Assembly (NCBI RefSeq): GCF_017583065.1 | Contig: NZ_JAGEVL010000005.1 | Coordinates: 310,001-374,000, forward strand | DNA: 64,000 nucleotides | Reading direction: 5' to 3' | From: Staphylococcus shinii | GTDB taxonomy: Bacteria > Bacillota > Bacilli > Staphylococcales > Staphylococcaceae | Shown: positions 54,674 through 63,916 of the stretch, piece after piece | Layout of the letters: every line of letters starts with the position of its first letter | Numbering within the stretch: the stretch's first letter is position 1 | Notes under the pieces: generated by a model | The model's database searches: none | Seen by the model: the letters and a program-made list of their open reading frames with translations, nothing else | Told to the model about the DNA's origin: nothing | Position numbers and translations under genes: made by a program

Positions 54674-56044
54674 TTAGATTGCTACTACGCCGATTAATAC
54701 AGCGATAATCAACATGATAATAGCGAATCCCCATATCCAGAAAAAGGCATATTTTATATATGTTCCCATATTCGCCTCTGCAAGACCGATAGCTAACCAT
54801 AAGGCTGGCGAGAAAGGACTAACAAAGGTTCCAATAATATTACCAATTATCATTGCGTATGCGGTAGATATAGCAGGGACACCAAATTGACTAGCAGTTT
54901 GTTCAACTATTGGAAGTACAGCAAAATAATAAGCATCTGTACTCGTAAGTAAATCAAGCGGTACACCAAAGATACCTACAATAATATGTAAATATGGGCC
55001 AACTGCGTCTGGAATAATAGCTATAAAGTTTAAAGCTATTGCTTCTAGCATACCTGTTTCGTTTAACACTCCTAAAAACATTCCTGCCGCTAAAATTACG
55101 GCGGCCATCATTAATGCATTGGGTGCGTGTGCTTTTAATCGACTCATTTGTTCATCTACGTTTGGGAAATTAATTACTAACGCGATAGCAACACCTATCA
55201 TAAAGGCAAATTCTGGCGGTGCGATATTAGCTAACATCACGACGATAATAATAATCGTAAGTAATCCATTAACCCAATTAATCCATGGTTTAGATACTGC
55301 AGTTCCACGTACTGGGAATTTTACTGCTTGATCTTTTTCGTAATTATCTACAATTTTATGAATATCTATATGTTGTGTATCTCTAACTTCACCTTTATTT
55401 ATAGCTTTGTTAATTCTCGCTTTCTCTCTAAGCCCTAAATAAGCTGCAAAAATCAGTACAAGTGCAAAACCGATTAATTGAACAGGTATAATACCGTACC
55501 AAAGTTCATTGACGTTTTTAACATTTAATACTGAAGCCGTACGCGCCATAGGACCACCCCAGGGCACCATGTTCATAATAGCAGCGCTTAAAGCCAATAG
55601 TAATAATAATAAATAGCGATTCATATTTAAGGCTTTATAAAGTGGTAACAATGCAGGAATAGATAATAAAAATGTTGTTGCCCCAGCACCATCAAGTTGT
55701 GCGAAGATACCTATTAAAGCAGTAACGATACAGACTACTATGACGTTACCTCTAGTGAGTAGTATTAATTTTTTTACAAGTGGTTTAAATAAACCACTAT
55801 CACTCATTATGCCAAAAAATATAATAGCAAATATAAACATAATAACGACATTTATAACTTGGTCTAAGCCACTATTGAAAAATTTTACTAAATCCCCAAT
55901 ATTATAACCTAAAAGTAACGCCCCAATACTCGGTATTAAAATCATACCAACTACTGGACTAATGCGTTGCGCAATTAATAAGCCTACAATGGAAATAATA
56001 ATCACTAGGCCCACAATTGTTAACCAAATACTTTCTTGTTGCAT
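54674..56044 (-). CDS. citrate:cation symporter of the CitMHS family
   Basis: A 456-residue transporter with about 12 membrane segments. It has the N-terminal IAQRISPVVGMILIPSIGALLLGY, the middle DGAGATTFLLSIPALLPLYKAL and NMVPWGGPMARTASVL, and the late LTSTDAYYFAVLPIV that characterise CitM/CitH proteins, which take up citrate as a metal complex. Which metal ion is preferred cannot be read off. The ATG is behind AAGGGGGAAG, with a cre site 18 bases upstream of the start codon, so glucose repression is expected. No two-component system (citST) is adjacent. Confidence 0.85.
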   Translation of the reverse strand: MQQESIWLTIVGLVIIISIVGLLIAQRISPVVGMILIPSIGALLLGYNIGDLVKFFNSGLDQVINVVIMFIFAIIFFGIMSDSGLFKPLVKKLILLTRGNVIVVCIVTALIGIFAQLDGAGATTFLLSIPALLPLYKALNMNRYLLLLLLALSAAIMNMVPWGGPMARTASVLNVKNVNELWYGIIPVQLIGFALVLIFAAYLGLREKARINKAINKGEVRDTQHIDIHKIVDNYEKDQAVKFPVRGTAVSKPWINWVNGLLTIIIIVVMLANIAPPEFAFMIGVAIALVINFPNVDEQMSRLKAHAPNALMMAAVILAAGMFLGVLNETGMLEAIALNFIAIIPDAVGPYLHIIVGIFGVPLDLLTSTDAYYFAVLPIVEQTASQFGVPAISTAYAMIIGNIIGTFVSPFSPALWLAIGLAEANMGTYIKYAFFWIWGFAIIMLIIAVLIGVVAI

Positions 56045-56061
56045 TTTACTTCCCCCTTAAG

Positions 56062-56075
56062 TTAAAGCGCTTACA
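56062..56075 (-). promoter_or_regulatory. cre site at the start of the citrate transporter gene
   Basis: TTAAAGCGCTTACA (plus strand) matches the cre consensus at 13 of 14 positions in both orientations. It lies directly upstream of the ribosome binding site, a roadblock position. Confidence 0.7.
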
Positions 56076-56250
56076 AAAATACTGATTATCATCTGATTAA
56101 TTAAAATGATTATATTTAATTGTACCAAAATTGAATATTGTTAAGTAATGATTATTGTATTATTTCATATTAATTTACTTATATTAAATAATAAGTAAAA
56201 CAAAAGTACCGTAGCAAAATATATGTTTTTAAACGTATAAACAGAAATAA

Positions 56251-56306
56251 AGGAAGCAGATTAAGAATCATTATAGTAAAATTTGATCCCTGTTCTGCTT
56301 CCTAAT
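56251..56306 (-). terminator. terminator after the amino acid permease
   Basis: AGGAAGCAGA (56251-56260) pairs with TCTGCTTCCT (56294-56303); on the minus strand TTTATTTC follows. It lies just past the stop of the minus-strand permease gene. Confidence 0.7.
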
Positions 56307-56320
56307 AGAGAGGTCATTTA

Positions 56321-57676
56321 TTAATTTATTTTTTCTGAAATGTGTGTTGTATTTAAACGTATATTATCTATATTTAAATTTGCTTTGCTATTCGAAAATT
56401 GTGCAATAGCAGCTGAAATTAAGATATAAATTAATGTGCCTATCATATAACCTACTTTTAAGTCTGATATTAATAAATAAGACTGATAAAGTAAAATAAT
56501 TATAGCAGTGATTGCGATAACAACTAGTAATGGATAGGGTACTTTAAAGGGTGATTGTTTATAAGCTTCAGGGTATTTTTTAGGTAACTGTGTTACAGCT
56601 AATGCAGGAAATGCAAATACAATTAATGATATACCAGTACCTAACTGTGCAACAACATTTAAAGACATACCTGTAATGATAGGTAGCGCACCTATAATAT
56701 AAAAAATAAGTAAAAGCCAATGTGGTGTGCCAAATTGCTTGTTCACACGACCTAAGACTTTAGGCAAATAGCCGTCATGAATTGCGATTAACAAACTTTT
56801 AGTTACCCACGTAAAAGTCGAATTAAGCGTTGTAGCTAAAGCAAACATCGCGCCACCAATCATAAAGAAAATAAAAATGGGCGTAGGCAGTACTTCTTTT
56901 GCTACGCTTGTTAAAGGTCTACCTGCAACTTCAGGTATCGGTAAAACTCCAACTGCAATTGACGCAATAAAGGCATATAATAGACCAACAAAAATAGTGG
57001 CTACAATAATAACAATTGGTATATCTCTTTTAGGATTTTTCATTTCTCCACCTAATTCAGCAACCACTTGTGCTCCGCCAGTGGCAAAAGAAACTAGACC
57101 AACAGCAGTAAAGAAACCTGTAAATCCATCTGGGAACATTGATTTTGAATTAAATACGCCAAAGTTAACGTGTGGCATACCAAAGATGATGAAACAAGAA
57201 AGGGCTACAATTAAGGTAATGACCATCAAATTTCCTATAATAGATGCTGACTTAACGCCGACGATATTCACGATGAATAAAATAGTCAACAATAAGAAGG
57301 CGACAGTTCTAACAGGTACGCCAGGAAAAAGCCCTTCTAAATATTGCGCAAATGACAGTGCATATAAGGATAGGGTAATTTGTAAAAACATAAACAACAT
57401 TAGCCAAAATATACCAGTTTTAGGGGTCAGTAAACGGCTAGTATATTGGTACATACCTCCAGTAGTAGGTAGTGTAGAACCTAATATAGCAATTGGAAAC
57501 ATAGTCAATAACGTTATAACAGCGGATAAAATAAACGCAGGTGTTATACCACTGCCTGTCATCTGTATACCAATACCAGTTAGTGACATGACACCTGCCC
57601 CGATAATTTGCCCAATAGCAATTCCTAAAACATCTGTGAGACCTAACACTTTTTTTAAATTTGTTGCTTGTTGCAT
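56321..57676 (-). CDS. APC-family amino acid permease
   Basis: A 451-residue transporter with about 12 membrane segments. The first segment has IGQIIGAGVMSLTGIG, the substrate-carboxylate motif of APC proteins, followed by GGMYQYTSRLL in segment 2-3 and FATGGAQVVAELGGEMKNPKRDIP in the segment 6-7 loop. The polar C-terminal tail of about 30 residues is not conserved. The amino acid carried is unknown. The ATG is behind AGAGGTGAT. It is a single gene on the minus strand. Confidence 0.85.
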   Translation of the reverse strand: MQQATNLKKVLGLTDVLGIAIGQIIGAGVMSLTGIGIQMTGSGITPAFILSAVITLLTMFPIAILGSTLPTTGGMYQYTSRLLTPKTGIFWLMLFMFLQITLSLYALSFAQYLEGLFPGVPVRTVAFLLLTILFIVNIVGVKSASIIGNLMVITLIVALSCFIIFGMPHVNFGVFNSKSMFPDGFTGFFTAVGLVSFATGGAQVVAELGGEMKNPKRDIPIVIIVATIFVGLLYAFIASIAVGVLPIPEVAGRPLTSVAKEVLPTPIFIFFMIGGAMFALATTLNSTFTWVTKSLLIAIHDGYLPKVLGRVNKQFGTPHWLLLIFYIIGALPIITGMSLNVVAQLGTGISLIVFAFPALAVTQLPKKYPEAYKQSPFKVPYPLLVVIAITAIIILLYQSYLLISDLKVGYMIGTLIYILISAAIAQFSNSKANLNIDNIRLNTTHISEKIN

Positions 57677-57862
57677 TCAATCACCTCTATATATTATGTA
57701 ATTGTAAAAATAATAAAAAAATCATAACATAATTCTCGTTTAATTCATAGTGTATCAATCGGAAAACTTAGGTTTTATGATGAAAAAGATTCCAAATAGA
57801 TAAAATAGAGCATTTTATAGTAGAATAAAAATAAATAAAAATTATAATGAGGTGCAAGTGTT

Positions 57863-58459
57863 ATGCCAAATCAACAAAATCATATAAAAGTAGATGCATT
57901 TATTGATAGATTAAAACAGTGGCAAGACGAGTTTAAATTGATGCGTGAAATTATTAGAGAAACTGAATTAGTTGAAGATTACAAATGGATGCATCCTTGT
58001 TATACACTAGAGAATAAAAACATAGTGATTGTACAAGACTTCAAACATTATTGTGCGTTGTTGTTTGAAAAAGGTGCTATTATGGAAGATCCTTATCAAA
58101 CATTGATTCAACAAACTAAAAATGTACAAGCAGCTAGACAATTACGTTTTGAGAGTTTAGAAGAAATAGAGCGTCGTAGAGAAGAAATTAAATGGTATAT
58201 TGAAGAAGCTATAAGAATAGAAAAATCAGGAAAAAAAGTACCTATGAAAGAAACAGAAGACTACGAAATGCCAGTAGAATTACAAGCAAAATTAGATGAA
58301 ATACCAGAACTTGAAGAAGCGTTTAATCAATTGACTCCTGGTAGACAAAGACAATATATGTATCATATAGCACAGGCTAAAAGAACTTCCACACGTGAAA
58401 ATCGCGTATTGAAATATATAGATCATATTTTAAATGGTAAAGGCATGAATGATAAATAA
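57863..58459 (+). CDS. YdeI/OmpD-associated (OmdA) family protein
   Basis: A 198-residue soluble protein. The N-terminal half (about 10-115) is a DUF1801-like domain (MREIIRETELVEDYKWMHPCYTL, then KHYCALLFEKGAIMEDP), and the C-terminal half (about 140-195) is the OmdA/YdeI domain, recognised by PVELQAKLDEIPELEEAFNQLTPGRQRQYMYHIAQAK. Family members are annotated as bacteriocin-protection or stress-related; the biochemical role is unknown. Start behind GAGGTG. Confidence 0.82.
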   Translation: MPNQQNHIKVDAFIDRLKQWQDEFKLMREIIRETELVEDYKWMHPCYTLENKNIVIVQDFKHYCALLFEKGAIMEDPYQTLIQQTKNVQAARQLRFESLEEIERRREEIKWYIEEAIRIEKSGKKVPMKETEDYEMPVELQAKLDEIPELEEAFNQLTPGRQRQYMYHIAQAKRTSTRENRVLKYIDHILNGKGMNDK

Positions 58460-58718
58460 TTTTTAAAATGAATAAAGCGTTTAGGCTGGGGCTTAAAATT
58501 ACTGTCCCTGCTTTTAATTATTCCTATAATCATGCATGCCGTGGCAGTGTACATAAAGTAAACTATATTAGAAATTATGATAATATACCTATGTCTTTAA
58601 TTTAGAAGTTATAGAAAGATAGAGTTGCAACTTTAGCGTTTATCGTATATAGTTTGCTCGAATATAAAATACTACGAGACAACAGGTCAGATAGTACATT
58701 GAGAAAGAAGGTGTATGA

Positions 58719-59267
58719 ATGCCAAGAGTTTCCAAACAGATACAATTATTACAGGCAGCTGCAGCTATCGTTGATGAACAAGGTAGTGAATATTTAACGT
58801 TAGATGCTGTTGCTAAAAGAGCTGGTGTCAGTAAAGGAGGCTTATTGTACCATTTTCAAAACAAATTTGCGTTAATACAAGGGCTCGTTGACCATGCAGA
58901 CGAACTATATCGTAACAATGTTAATGAATATGTAGAAAAAGATAATAACGAGAACGGTAAATGGGTTCGTGCCTTTATTGAAGCAACTCGTGAACATCGT
59001 GCTGAAAATGGTTCGATTACATCTGGCATGCTTGCTGCCCAAGGCATAAACAGTAATTTACTATTACCATTACAAGACACATATAAAGAGTGGCAACATA
59101 ATATTGAAAATGATGGGCTAGATAAAGTAGACGCCACTATAATTAGGTTGGCAGTTGATGGATTGTGGTTATCAGAAATTTTTGGTTTAGATAATTTAGA
59201 TGAATCGATGAGAGAAAAAGTGTTGGACAGATTGACGGAATATACTCAAAGTGATAAAAACGACTAA
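58719..59267 (+). CDS. TetR-family regulator, probably of the carnitine operon
   Basis: A 182-residue TetR regulator. The N-terminal helix-turn-helix (about 20-50, LTLDAVAKRAGVSKGGLLYHF) is typical; the ligand domain (55-180) is all-helical and belongs to the type with a short TetR_C. It is read directly before the carnitine operon, but a strong terminator lies between, so the operon has its own promoter. By position it would be the repressor, released by carnitine or a breakdown product; the sequence does not prove this. The ATG follows GAAAGAAGG. Confidence 0.82.
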   Translation: MPRVSKQIQLLQAAAAIVDEQGSEYLTLDAVAKRAGVSKGGLLYHFQNKFALIQGLVDHADELYRNNVNEYVEKDNNENGKWVRAFIEATREHRAENGSITSGMLAAQGINSNLLLPLQDTYKEWQHNIENDGLDKVDATIIRLAVDGLWLSEIFGLDNLDESMREKVLDRLTEYTQSDKND

Positions 59268-59336
59268 ATTATTTTTTAGTCTATGTAATTTATAAAAAAA
59301 TAATAAAATGAATAAACTACGGTAAATACTGTTACT

Positions 59337-59378
59337 AAAGGAATAATCGACAATTTAAAGTTGATTATTCCTTTTTTT
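59337..59378 (+). terminator. terminator between tetR and the carnitine operon
   Basis: AAAGGAATAATC (59337-59348) pairs exactly with GATTATTCCTTT (59363-59374), followed by TTTT. Confidence 0.88.
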
Positions 59379-59392
59379 AAATCTTTAAAGGC

Positions 59393-59421
59393 TTGAAACT
59401 AAACCGTCCAGTTGGTACACT
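59393..59421 (+). promoter_or_regulatory. promoter and possible TetR operator of the carnitine operon
   Basis: TTGAAA (59393-59398), 17 bases, TACACT (59416-59421). The spacer contains ACCGTCCAGTTGGT (59403-59416), an imperfect palindrome with ACC/GGT ends of the kind bound by TetR-family proteins. It is 39 bases upstream of the first gene. Confidence 0.6.
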
Positions 59422-59459
59422 AACCGATGTATTAAAAACGCTCTTGGAGGTTTATATCA

Positions 59460-60350
59460 ATGAAAAAAGTTATGCTAACAGCAGCATTGACAGGTGCTGG
59501 AGATACTGTAGATAAAAATAAGCATGTCCCTGTGACGCCACAAGAAATTGCTGATTCTGCAATTAAATGCGCAAAGGCTGGTGCTACTGTAGCACATATT
59601 CATGCGAGAGATCCAAAAACAGGAGGGATTAGTCATAATGTGGAGTTTTTTAGGGAAGCAGTAAGGCTAATTAGAGCAGCAGATGAAGATATCATTATTA
59701 ATATTACGTCAGGTGGAGGTGGAGATTTCATTCCAAGCCTTGAAGATCCATATACAGCAGAGAAAGGATCTGATATGCAAACCCCTGATGAGAGACATGA
59801 ACCAGTTGGCACATTATTACCTGAAATGTGTACATTAGATTGTGGTAGTGTCAATATGGGCGACGCTATTTATTTGAGCCCTGCAGATTGGTTAAGAAAA
59901 CAAGCTCAATTGGTCAAGGATGTAGGTGTTAAACCAGAATTAGAGTGCTTTGATAGTGGCCATATTTCTTTTGCAAAACAATTGATAAATGAAGGACTTA
60001 TTGAAGGTACACCGCTATTTCAATTCTGTTTAGGTATTCCATGGGGCGCTGAAAATGATCCAGAAACCATCGAATATTTTAAAACACGTATACCTGAAAA
60101 TGCAGATTGGTCAGCATTTGGTATTGGAAGGATGCAATTTCCAACAGTAGAGGAAGCAGCAAAACGTGGTGGTAACGTTCGTGTTGGTTTAGAGGACAAT
60201 TTATATTTAGCAAAAGGTGTAAAAGCATCTAACGAACAACTTGTTGAAAAAGCAGTAGAAATACTCAAAGATTTAGATATTGAGCCGATGACACCGGCAG
60301 AGGCGCGTGAAAAGTATAAGCTTAGATCGCCACAAGGAGGTACAAAATGA
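59460..60350 (+). CDS. beta-keto acid cleavage enzyme (BKACE), probable 3-dehydrocarnitine cleavage
   Basis: A 296-residue DUF849/BKACE enzyme. These TIM-barrel zinc enzymes condense a beta-keto acid with acetyl-CoA, giving acetoacetate and a new CoA ester. The zinc histidines are in VAHIHARDP (about 46-48) and the VGLEDNLYL end segment is typical. The next gene codes for an L-carnitine-dehydrogenase-like protein, so the substrate is probably 3-dehydrocarnitine, giving betainyl-CoA. The ATG follows TTGGAGG; its stop overlaps the next start by four bases. Other keto acids are possible. Confidence 0.85.
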   Translation: MKKVMLTAALTGAGDTVDKNKHVPVTPQEIADSAIKCAKAGATVAHIHARDPKTGGISHNVEFFREAVRLIRAADEDIIINITSGGGGDFIPSLEDPYTAEKGSDMQTPDERHEPVGTLLPEMCTLDCGSVNMGDAIYLSPADWLRKQAQLVKDVGVKPELECFDSGHISFAKQLINEGLIEGTPLFQFCLGIPWGAENDPETIEYFKTRIPENADWSAFGIGRMQFPTVEEAAKRGGNVRVGLEDNLYLAKGVKASNEQLVEKAVEILKDLDIEPMTPAEAREKYKLRSPQGGTK

Positions 60351-61312
60351 AGTTTGCAGTTGTAGGTACAGGTGTAATCGGTAGCGGTTGGATTACAAGA
60401 ATATTAGCACATGGACATGAAGTCATAGCGACAGATCCGAGTGAAAATGCATTTGAAAGTATGTTGAAACAAGTGAAACAAAATTGGCCATATGCTGAAC
60501 AACTTGGCTTAGCAGAAAATGCATCTTTAGAAAATTTAACGTTCACCCCTCATTTAGAAGAAGCAGTTAAAGATGCAGATCACATTCAAGAAAATGTTCC
60601 AGAAATTGAATCATTAAAGGATCAAGTATTAACTGAGATAGATTTCTATGCAAAACCTGATGCTACAATAGGTTCTAGTACATCAGGTATCATGCCCTCA
60701 GAATTACAAAAGAATTTACAACATCCAGAAAGATTAGTGGTAGCGCATCCATTTCATCCAGTTTATATTTTGCCCTTAGTTGAAATTGTTCCTGGTAAAC
60801 TAACTACAGAAGAAATAACAGTAAAAGCTGAAACAATTTACGAAAGTATTGGTATGGATGTACTGCATGTGAGACATGAAATTGAAGGACATGTGGCGGA
60901 CAGATTGATGGAGGCGTTATGGAGAGAAGCGTTGCATATTGTTAATGATGACATCGCTACTACAGAAGAAGTAGATAAAGCGTTTACCCACGCAGCTGGA
61001 TTACGTTATGCGCAATATGGCCCGTTTATGACGTTCCATTTAGCTGGTGGTGAGGGCGGTATGCGTCATATGTTAAAACAATTTGGTCCTGCATTGAAAA
61101 AACCTTGGACTAAGTTATTAGCTCCTGAATTAACCCAAGAACTTTATGATGAAGTCGTCAATGGATGTGAATCTTCATCACAAGGCCAAACGATGTCAGA
61201 ACTTGACCAAAAACGCAATGAATTCTTAGTTAAAGTGAAGCAACTTGCAGAAACATATTGGCCAGAAGACACACCTTCAATGAAAAAAAGCAATAATCAG
61301 TCGGTGTATTAA
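60347..61312 (+). CDS. lcdH: L-carnitine dehydrogenase-like 3-hydroxyacyl dehydrogenase
   Basis: A 321-residue NAD-dependent enzyme of the 3-hydroxyacyl-CoA dehydrogenase superfamily. The nucleotide site is VVGTGVIGSGW (4-14), the catalytic His is in VVAHPFHPVYILPLVEIVPG (about 140), and the C-terminal domain has RLMEALWREALHIV and LRYAQYGPFMTFHLAGGEGG, as in carnitine dehydrogenase. It oxidises L-carnitine to 3-dehydrocarnitine. Substrate choice is supported by the BKACE gene before it and the thioesterase after it. Overlap with the preceding gene is four bases. Confidence 0.85.
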   Translation: MKFAVVGTGVIGSGWITRILAHGHEVIATDPSENAFESMLKQVKQNWPYAEQLGLAENASLENLTFTPHLEEAVKDADHIQENVPEIESLKDQVLTEIDFYAKPDATIGSSTSGIMPSELQKNLQHPERLVVAHPFHPVYILPLVEIVPGKLTTEEITVKAETIYESIGMDVLHVRHEIEGHVADRLMEALWREALHIVNDDIATTEEVDKAFTHAAGLRYAQYGPFMTFHLAGGEGGMRHMLKQFGPALKKPWTKLLAPELTQELYDEVVNGCESSSQGQTMSELDQKRNEFLVKVKQLAETYWPEDTPSMKKSNNQSVY

Positions 61313-61313
61313 T

Positions 61314-61787
61314 ATGACTCAATCATTATTTGAATATACGACAACAGTAAAAAAAACTTGGGTGGATCATAATGGCCATATGAATGACGCTGAGTATAAC
61401 CGCGTATTCAGCGATGCAACAGACGGGTGGTTAGCTACTTTAGGGTTAGATTTACAAGCAATCGAACAATTGCAATATACAATATTTACACTTGAAAATC
61501 ACGTGATGTATTTAAAAGAAATAAAAGTAAATGAGTCAATTACTGTTACAATTGAATTATTTGATTTTGATACGAAACGCTTACATGTATTTATGACATT
61601 AACTAATGAGCAAAATGATAGGTGCGCGACATATGAAGTGATGCTAATGGGTATTGATACTGAATATAATAAACCGAAGCCATTTCCAGAAACTATTAGA
61701 AAATCAGTTGAACTTTATGCAGATATTGCATTAATTCAACATCAACCTAAAGAACTTGGGCATCATATTGGAATTAAACGAAAATAA
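61314..61787 (+). CDS. hot-dog thioesterase, probable betainyl-CoA hydrolase
   Basis: A 157-residue 4HBT-type hot-dog protein. The signature WVDHNGHMNDAEYNRVFSDA (about 17-36) is that of acyl-CoA thioesterases with the catalytic Asp/Asn-Gly-His-Met loop, followed by a strand EIKVNESITVTIELFDFD. It starts one base after the dehydrogenase stop. As third gene of the operon it would split betainyl-CoA to glycine betaine and CoA, which makes the operon a route from carnitine to an osmoprotectant. Carnitine dehydrogenase-thioesterase fusions are known, supporting the pairing. Confidence 0.82.
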   Translation: MTQSLFEYTTTVKKTWVDHNGHMNDAEYNRVFSDATDGWLATLGLDLQAIEQLQYTIFTLENHVMYLKEIKVNESITVTIELFDFDTKRLHVFMTLTNEQNDRCATYEVMLMGIDTEYNKPKPFPETIRKSVELYADIALIQHQPKELGHHIGIKRK

Positions 61788-62081
61788 ATTTTATTAATAA
61801 ATTTTAAACTATTCAATAAAAGGTTTTTTGAATGTATTGATAAACAAAATTCATCATTATAAATTGTTTAATTTTATTAATTGATGTATCTTGTTATATA
61901 TAGGCTGATAAAAATTTAAGCAAAAACGACTATTTATATGTATTTAGCAAAACATAAACAAATTAGGGCTATATGTGCTCATGTTTTTACTTATTTTAGG
62001 ATATGTATAACATCCACAAGTAGCCCTGAATTTATTAGGGATTAGTTGAAATTGAATATATACATAGAAAGGAATTGACCC

Positions 62082-63266
62082 ATGTTAAGTATTAAAAACT
62101 TATCTAAAGTCTATGGCGGTGGTAAAAAAGCTGTAGATAATATTTCATTAGAGGTTGAATCTGGTGAATTTATAGCATTTATTGGTACAAGTGGTAGCGG
62201 TAAGACAACTGCCTTAAGAATGATAAATAGAATGATAGAAGCAACTGATGGCCAAATTACAATTAATGGCAAAGATGTCCGTAAGATGAATCCAGTAGAA
62301 TTGCGTAGAAAAATTGGCTACGTTATTCAACAAATCGGATTGATGCCACATATGACTATTAGAGAAAATATTGTTTTAGTGCCTAAATTATTAAAATGGT
62401 CACAAGAAAAGAAAGAAAAAAAGGCGAAAGAATTAATTAAATTAGTCGACTTGCCTGAAGAATTTTTAGATAGATATCCTTCACAACTTTCTGGTGGTCA
62501 ACAACAGCGTATTGGTGTTGTTCGAGCATTAGCTGCTGAACAGGATGTTATTCTGATGGATGAGCCTTTTGGGGCGTTAGATCCAATTACTAGAGATACA
62601 TTACAAGATTTAGTTAAAGAGTTACAACAAAAATTAGGTAAAACATTTATCTTTGTCACACATGATATGGATGAGGCGATTAAGCTAGCCGACAAAATTT
62701 GTATTATGTCAGAAGGTCGTGTGATCCAATATGACACACCTGACAATATTTTACGACATCCAGCAAATGACTTTGTACGTGACTTTATTGGTCAAAATAG
62801 ATTGATACAAGATAGACCTAACATGCGTACGGTTAAAGATGCGATGATTAAACCAGTTACAGTACATGCGGATAGTACATTGAATGAAGCAGTAGAAATT
62901 ATGAGAGCACGTCGTGTCGATACTATTTTTGTAGTAGGTAACAATAGCCGATTATTAGGTTACTTAGATATTGAAGATATCAATCAAGGTTTAAGAACGC
63001 ATAAGGATCTTATTGATATGATGCAACGTGATATTTATAGAGTACGAATAGATAGTAAATTACAAGACTCTGTTCGTACAATCCTTAAGAGAAATGTAAG
63101 AAATGTGCCAGTAGTGGATAGTGATGGTAAAACATTGATTGGATTAGTTACGAGAGCCAACTTAGTAGATATCGTTTATGACAGTATTTGGGGAGAATTA
63201 GATGAGGATGTTAGCGCTACTGAAGCTGCAATTGTAGAGCCCGATAATGTAGGAGCTGATATATAA
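62082..63266 (+). CDS. opuCA: OpuC glycine betaine/carnitine/choline ABC importer, ATPase
   Basis: A 394-residue ATPase. Walker A GTSGSGKTT (about 37-45), signature LSGGQQQR (about 137-144), Walker B VILMDEPF and the switch HDMDEA are intact. Residues about 255-370 form two CBS domains (VTVHADSTLNEAVEIM and SVRTILKRNVRNVPVVDSDG), the ionic-strength sensor of OpuC/OpuA-type ATPases. The ATG follows AAAGGAATTGA. The 294-base gap before it holds no gene; one weak AGGGCTA / TAGCCCT pairing was seen (61965, 62021). Confidence 0.93.
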   Translation: MLSIKNLSKVYGGGKKAVDNISLEVESGEFIAFIGTSGSGKTTALRMINRMIEATDGQITINGKDVRKMNPVELRRKIGYVIQQIGLMPHMTIRENIVLVPKLLKWSQEKKEKKAKELIKLVDLPEEFLDRYPSQLSGGQQQRIGVVRALAAEQDVILMDEPFGALDPITRDTLQDLVKELQQKLGKTFIFVTHDMDEAIKLADKICIMSEGRVIQYDTPDNILRHPANDFVRDFIGQNRLIQDRPNMRTVKDAMIKPVTVHADSTLNEAVEIMRARRVDTIFVVGNNSRLLGYLDIEDINQGLRTHKDLIDMMQRDIYRVRIDSKLQDSVRTILKRNVRNVPVVDSDGKTLIGLVTRANLVDIVYDSIWGELDEDVSATEAAIVEPDNVGADI

Positions 63267-63901
63267 TGAAACAATTCATAGAGCAATATGGTGGTCAACT
63301 GATTTCTAAAACAGTAGAACACTTTTATATCTCAATGATCGCTTTGTTGATTGCCATTGTAGTAGCTGTGCCTTTAGGAATAATTCTATCCAAGATGAAA
63401 AGAACTTCAAATATTGTGCTTACAGTTGCTGGTGTATTACAAACGATTCCTACATTAGCTGTACTTGCGGTCATGATACCAATTTTTGGCGTGGGAAAAT
63501 TACCAGCAATCATAGCTTTATTTATCTATGTACTTTTACCAATATTAAATAATACTGTTTTAGGTGTTAAAAATATCGATAGTAATATTAAAGAAGCGGC
63601 AATAAGTATGGGCATGACTCGTTTTCAATTAATGAAAGATGTGGAATTGCCATTAGCCTTACCGTTGATTTTAGGTGGTATTCGATTATCATCTGTTTAT
63701 GTAATTAGTTGGGCGACGCTTGCCAGTTATGTCGGTGCGGGCGGTTTAGGTGACTTTGTATTTAACGGATTAAACTTATATGATCCATTGATGATTGTAA
63801 GTGCTGCAGTGCTTGTAACAGCATTAGCATTAATTGTAGATCTATTACTATCATTAGTTGAAAAATGGGCAGTACCAAAAGGGTTAAAAGTATCCAGATA
63901 A
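63266..63901 (+). CDS. opuCB: OpuC permease subunit
   Basis: A 211-residue permease with about five to six membrane segments and the ABC coupling motif EAAISMGMTRFQLMKDVELPLALPLILGGIR (about 110-140). It begins in the stop of opuCA (TAATG, one base overlap) behind AGGAGCTG. With a second permease (opuCD) expected outside the window it builds the channel. Confidence 0.93.
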   Translation: MKQFIEQYGGQLISKTVEHFYISMIALLIAIVVAVPLGIILSKMKRTSNIVLTVAGVLQTIPTLAVLAVMIPIFGVGKLPAIIALFIYVLLPILNNTVLGVKNIDSNIKEAAISMGMTRFQLMKDVELPLALPLILGGIRLSSVYVISWATLASYVGAGGLGDFVFNGLNLYDPLMIVSAAVLVTALALIVDLLLSLVEKWAVPKGLKVSR

Positions 63902-63916
63902 ATTAAGGAGGACATT

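Noticed and set aside
56877-57701. Long open frame of 274 codons opposite the APC permease
   Set aside because: It lies fully antisense to a well-supported gene, has no ribosome binding site and its sequence is low-complexity Thr/Ile/Pro/Asn, a shadow of hydrophobic codons.
61965-62027. AGGGCTA / TAGCCCT pairing before opuCA
   Set aside because: Only seven pairs around a loop of about 49 bases; too weak for a structure claim.
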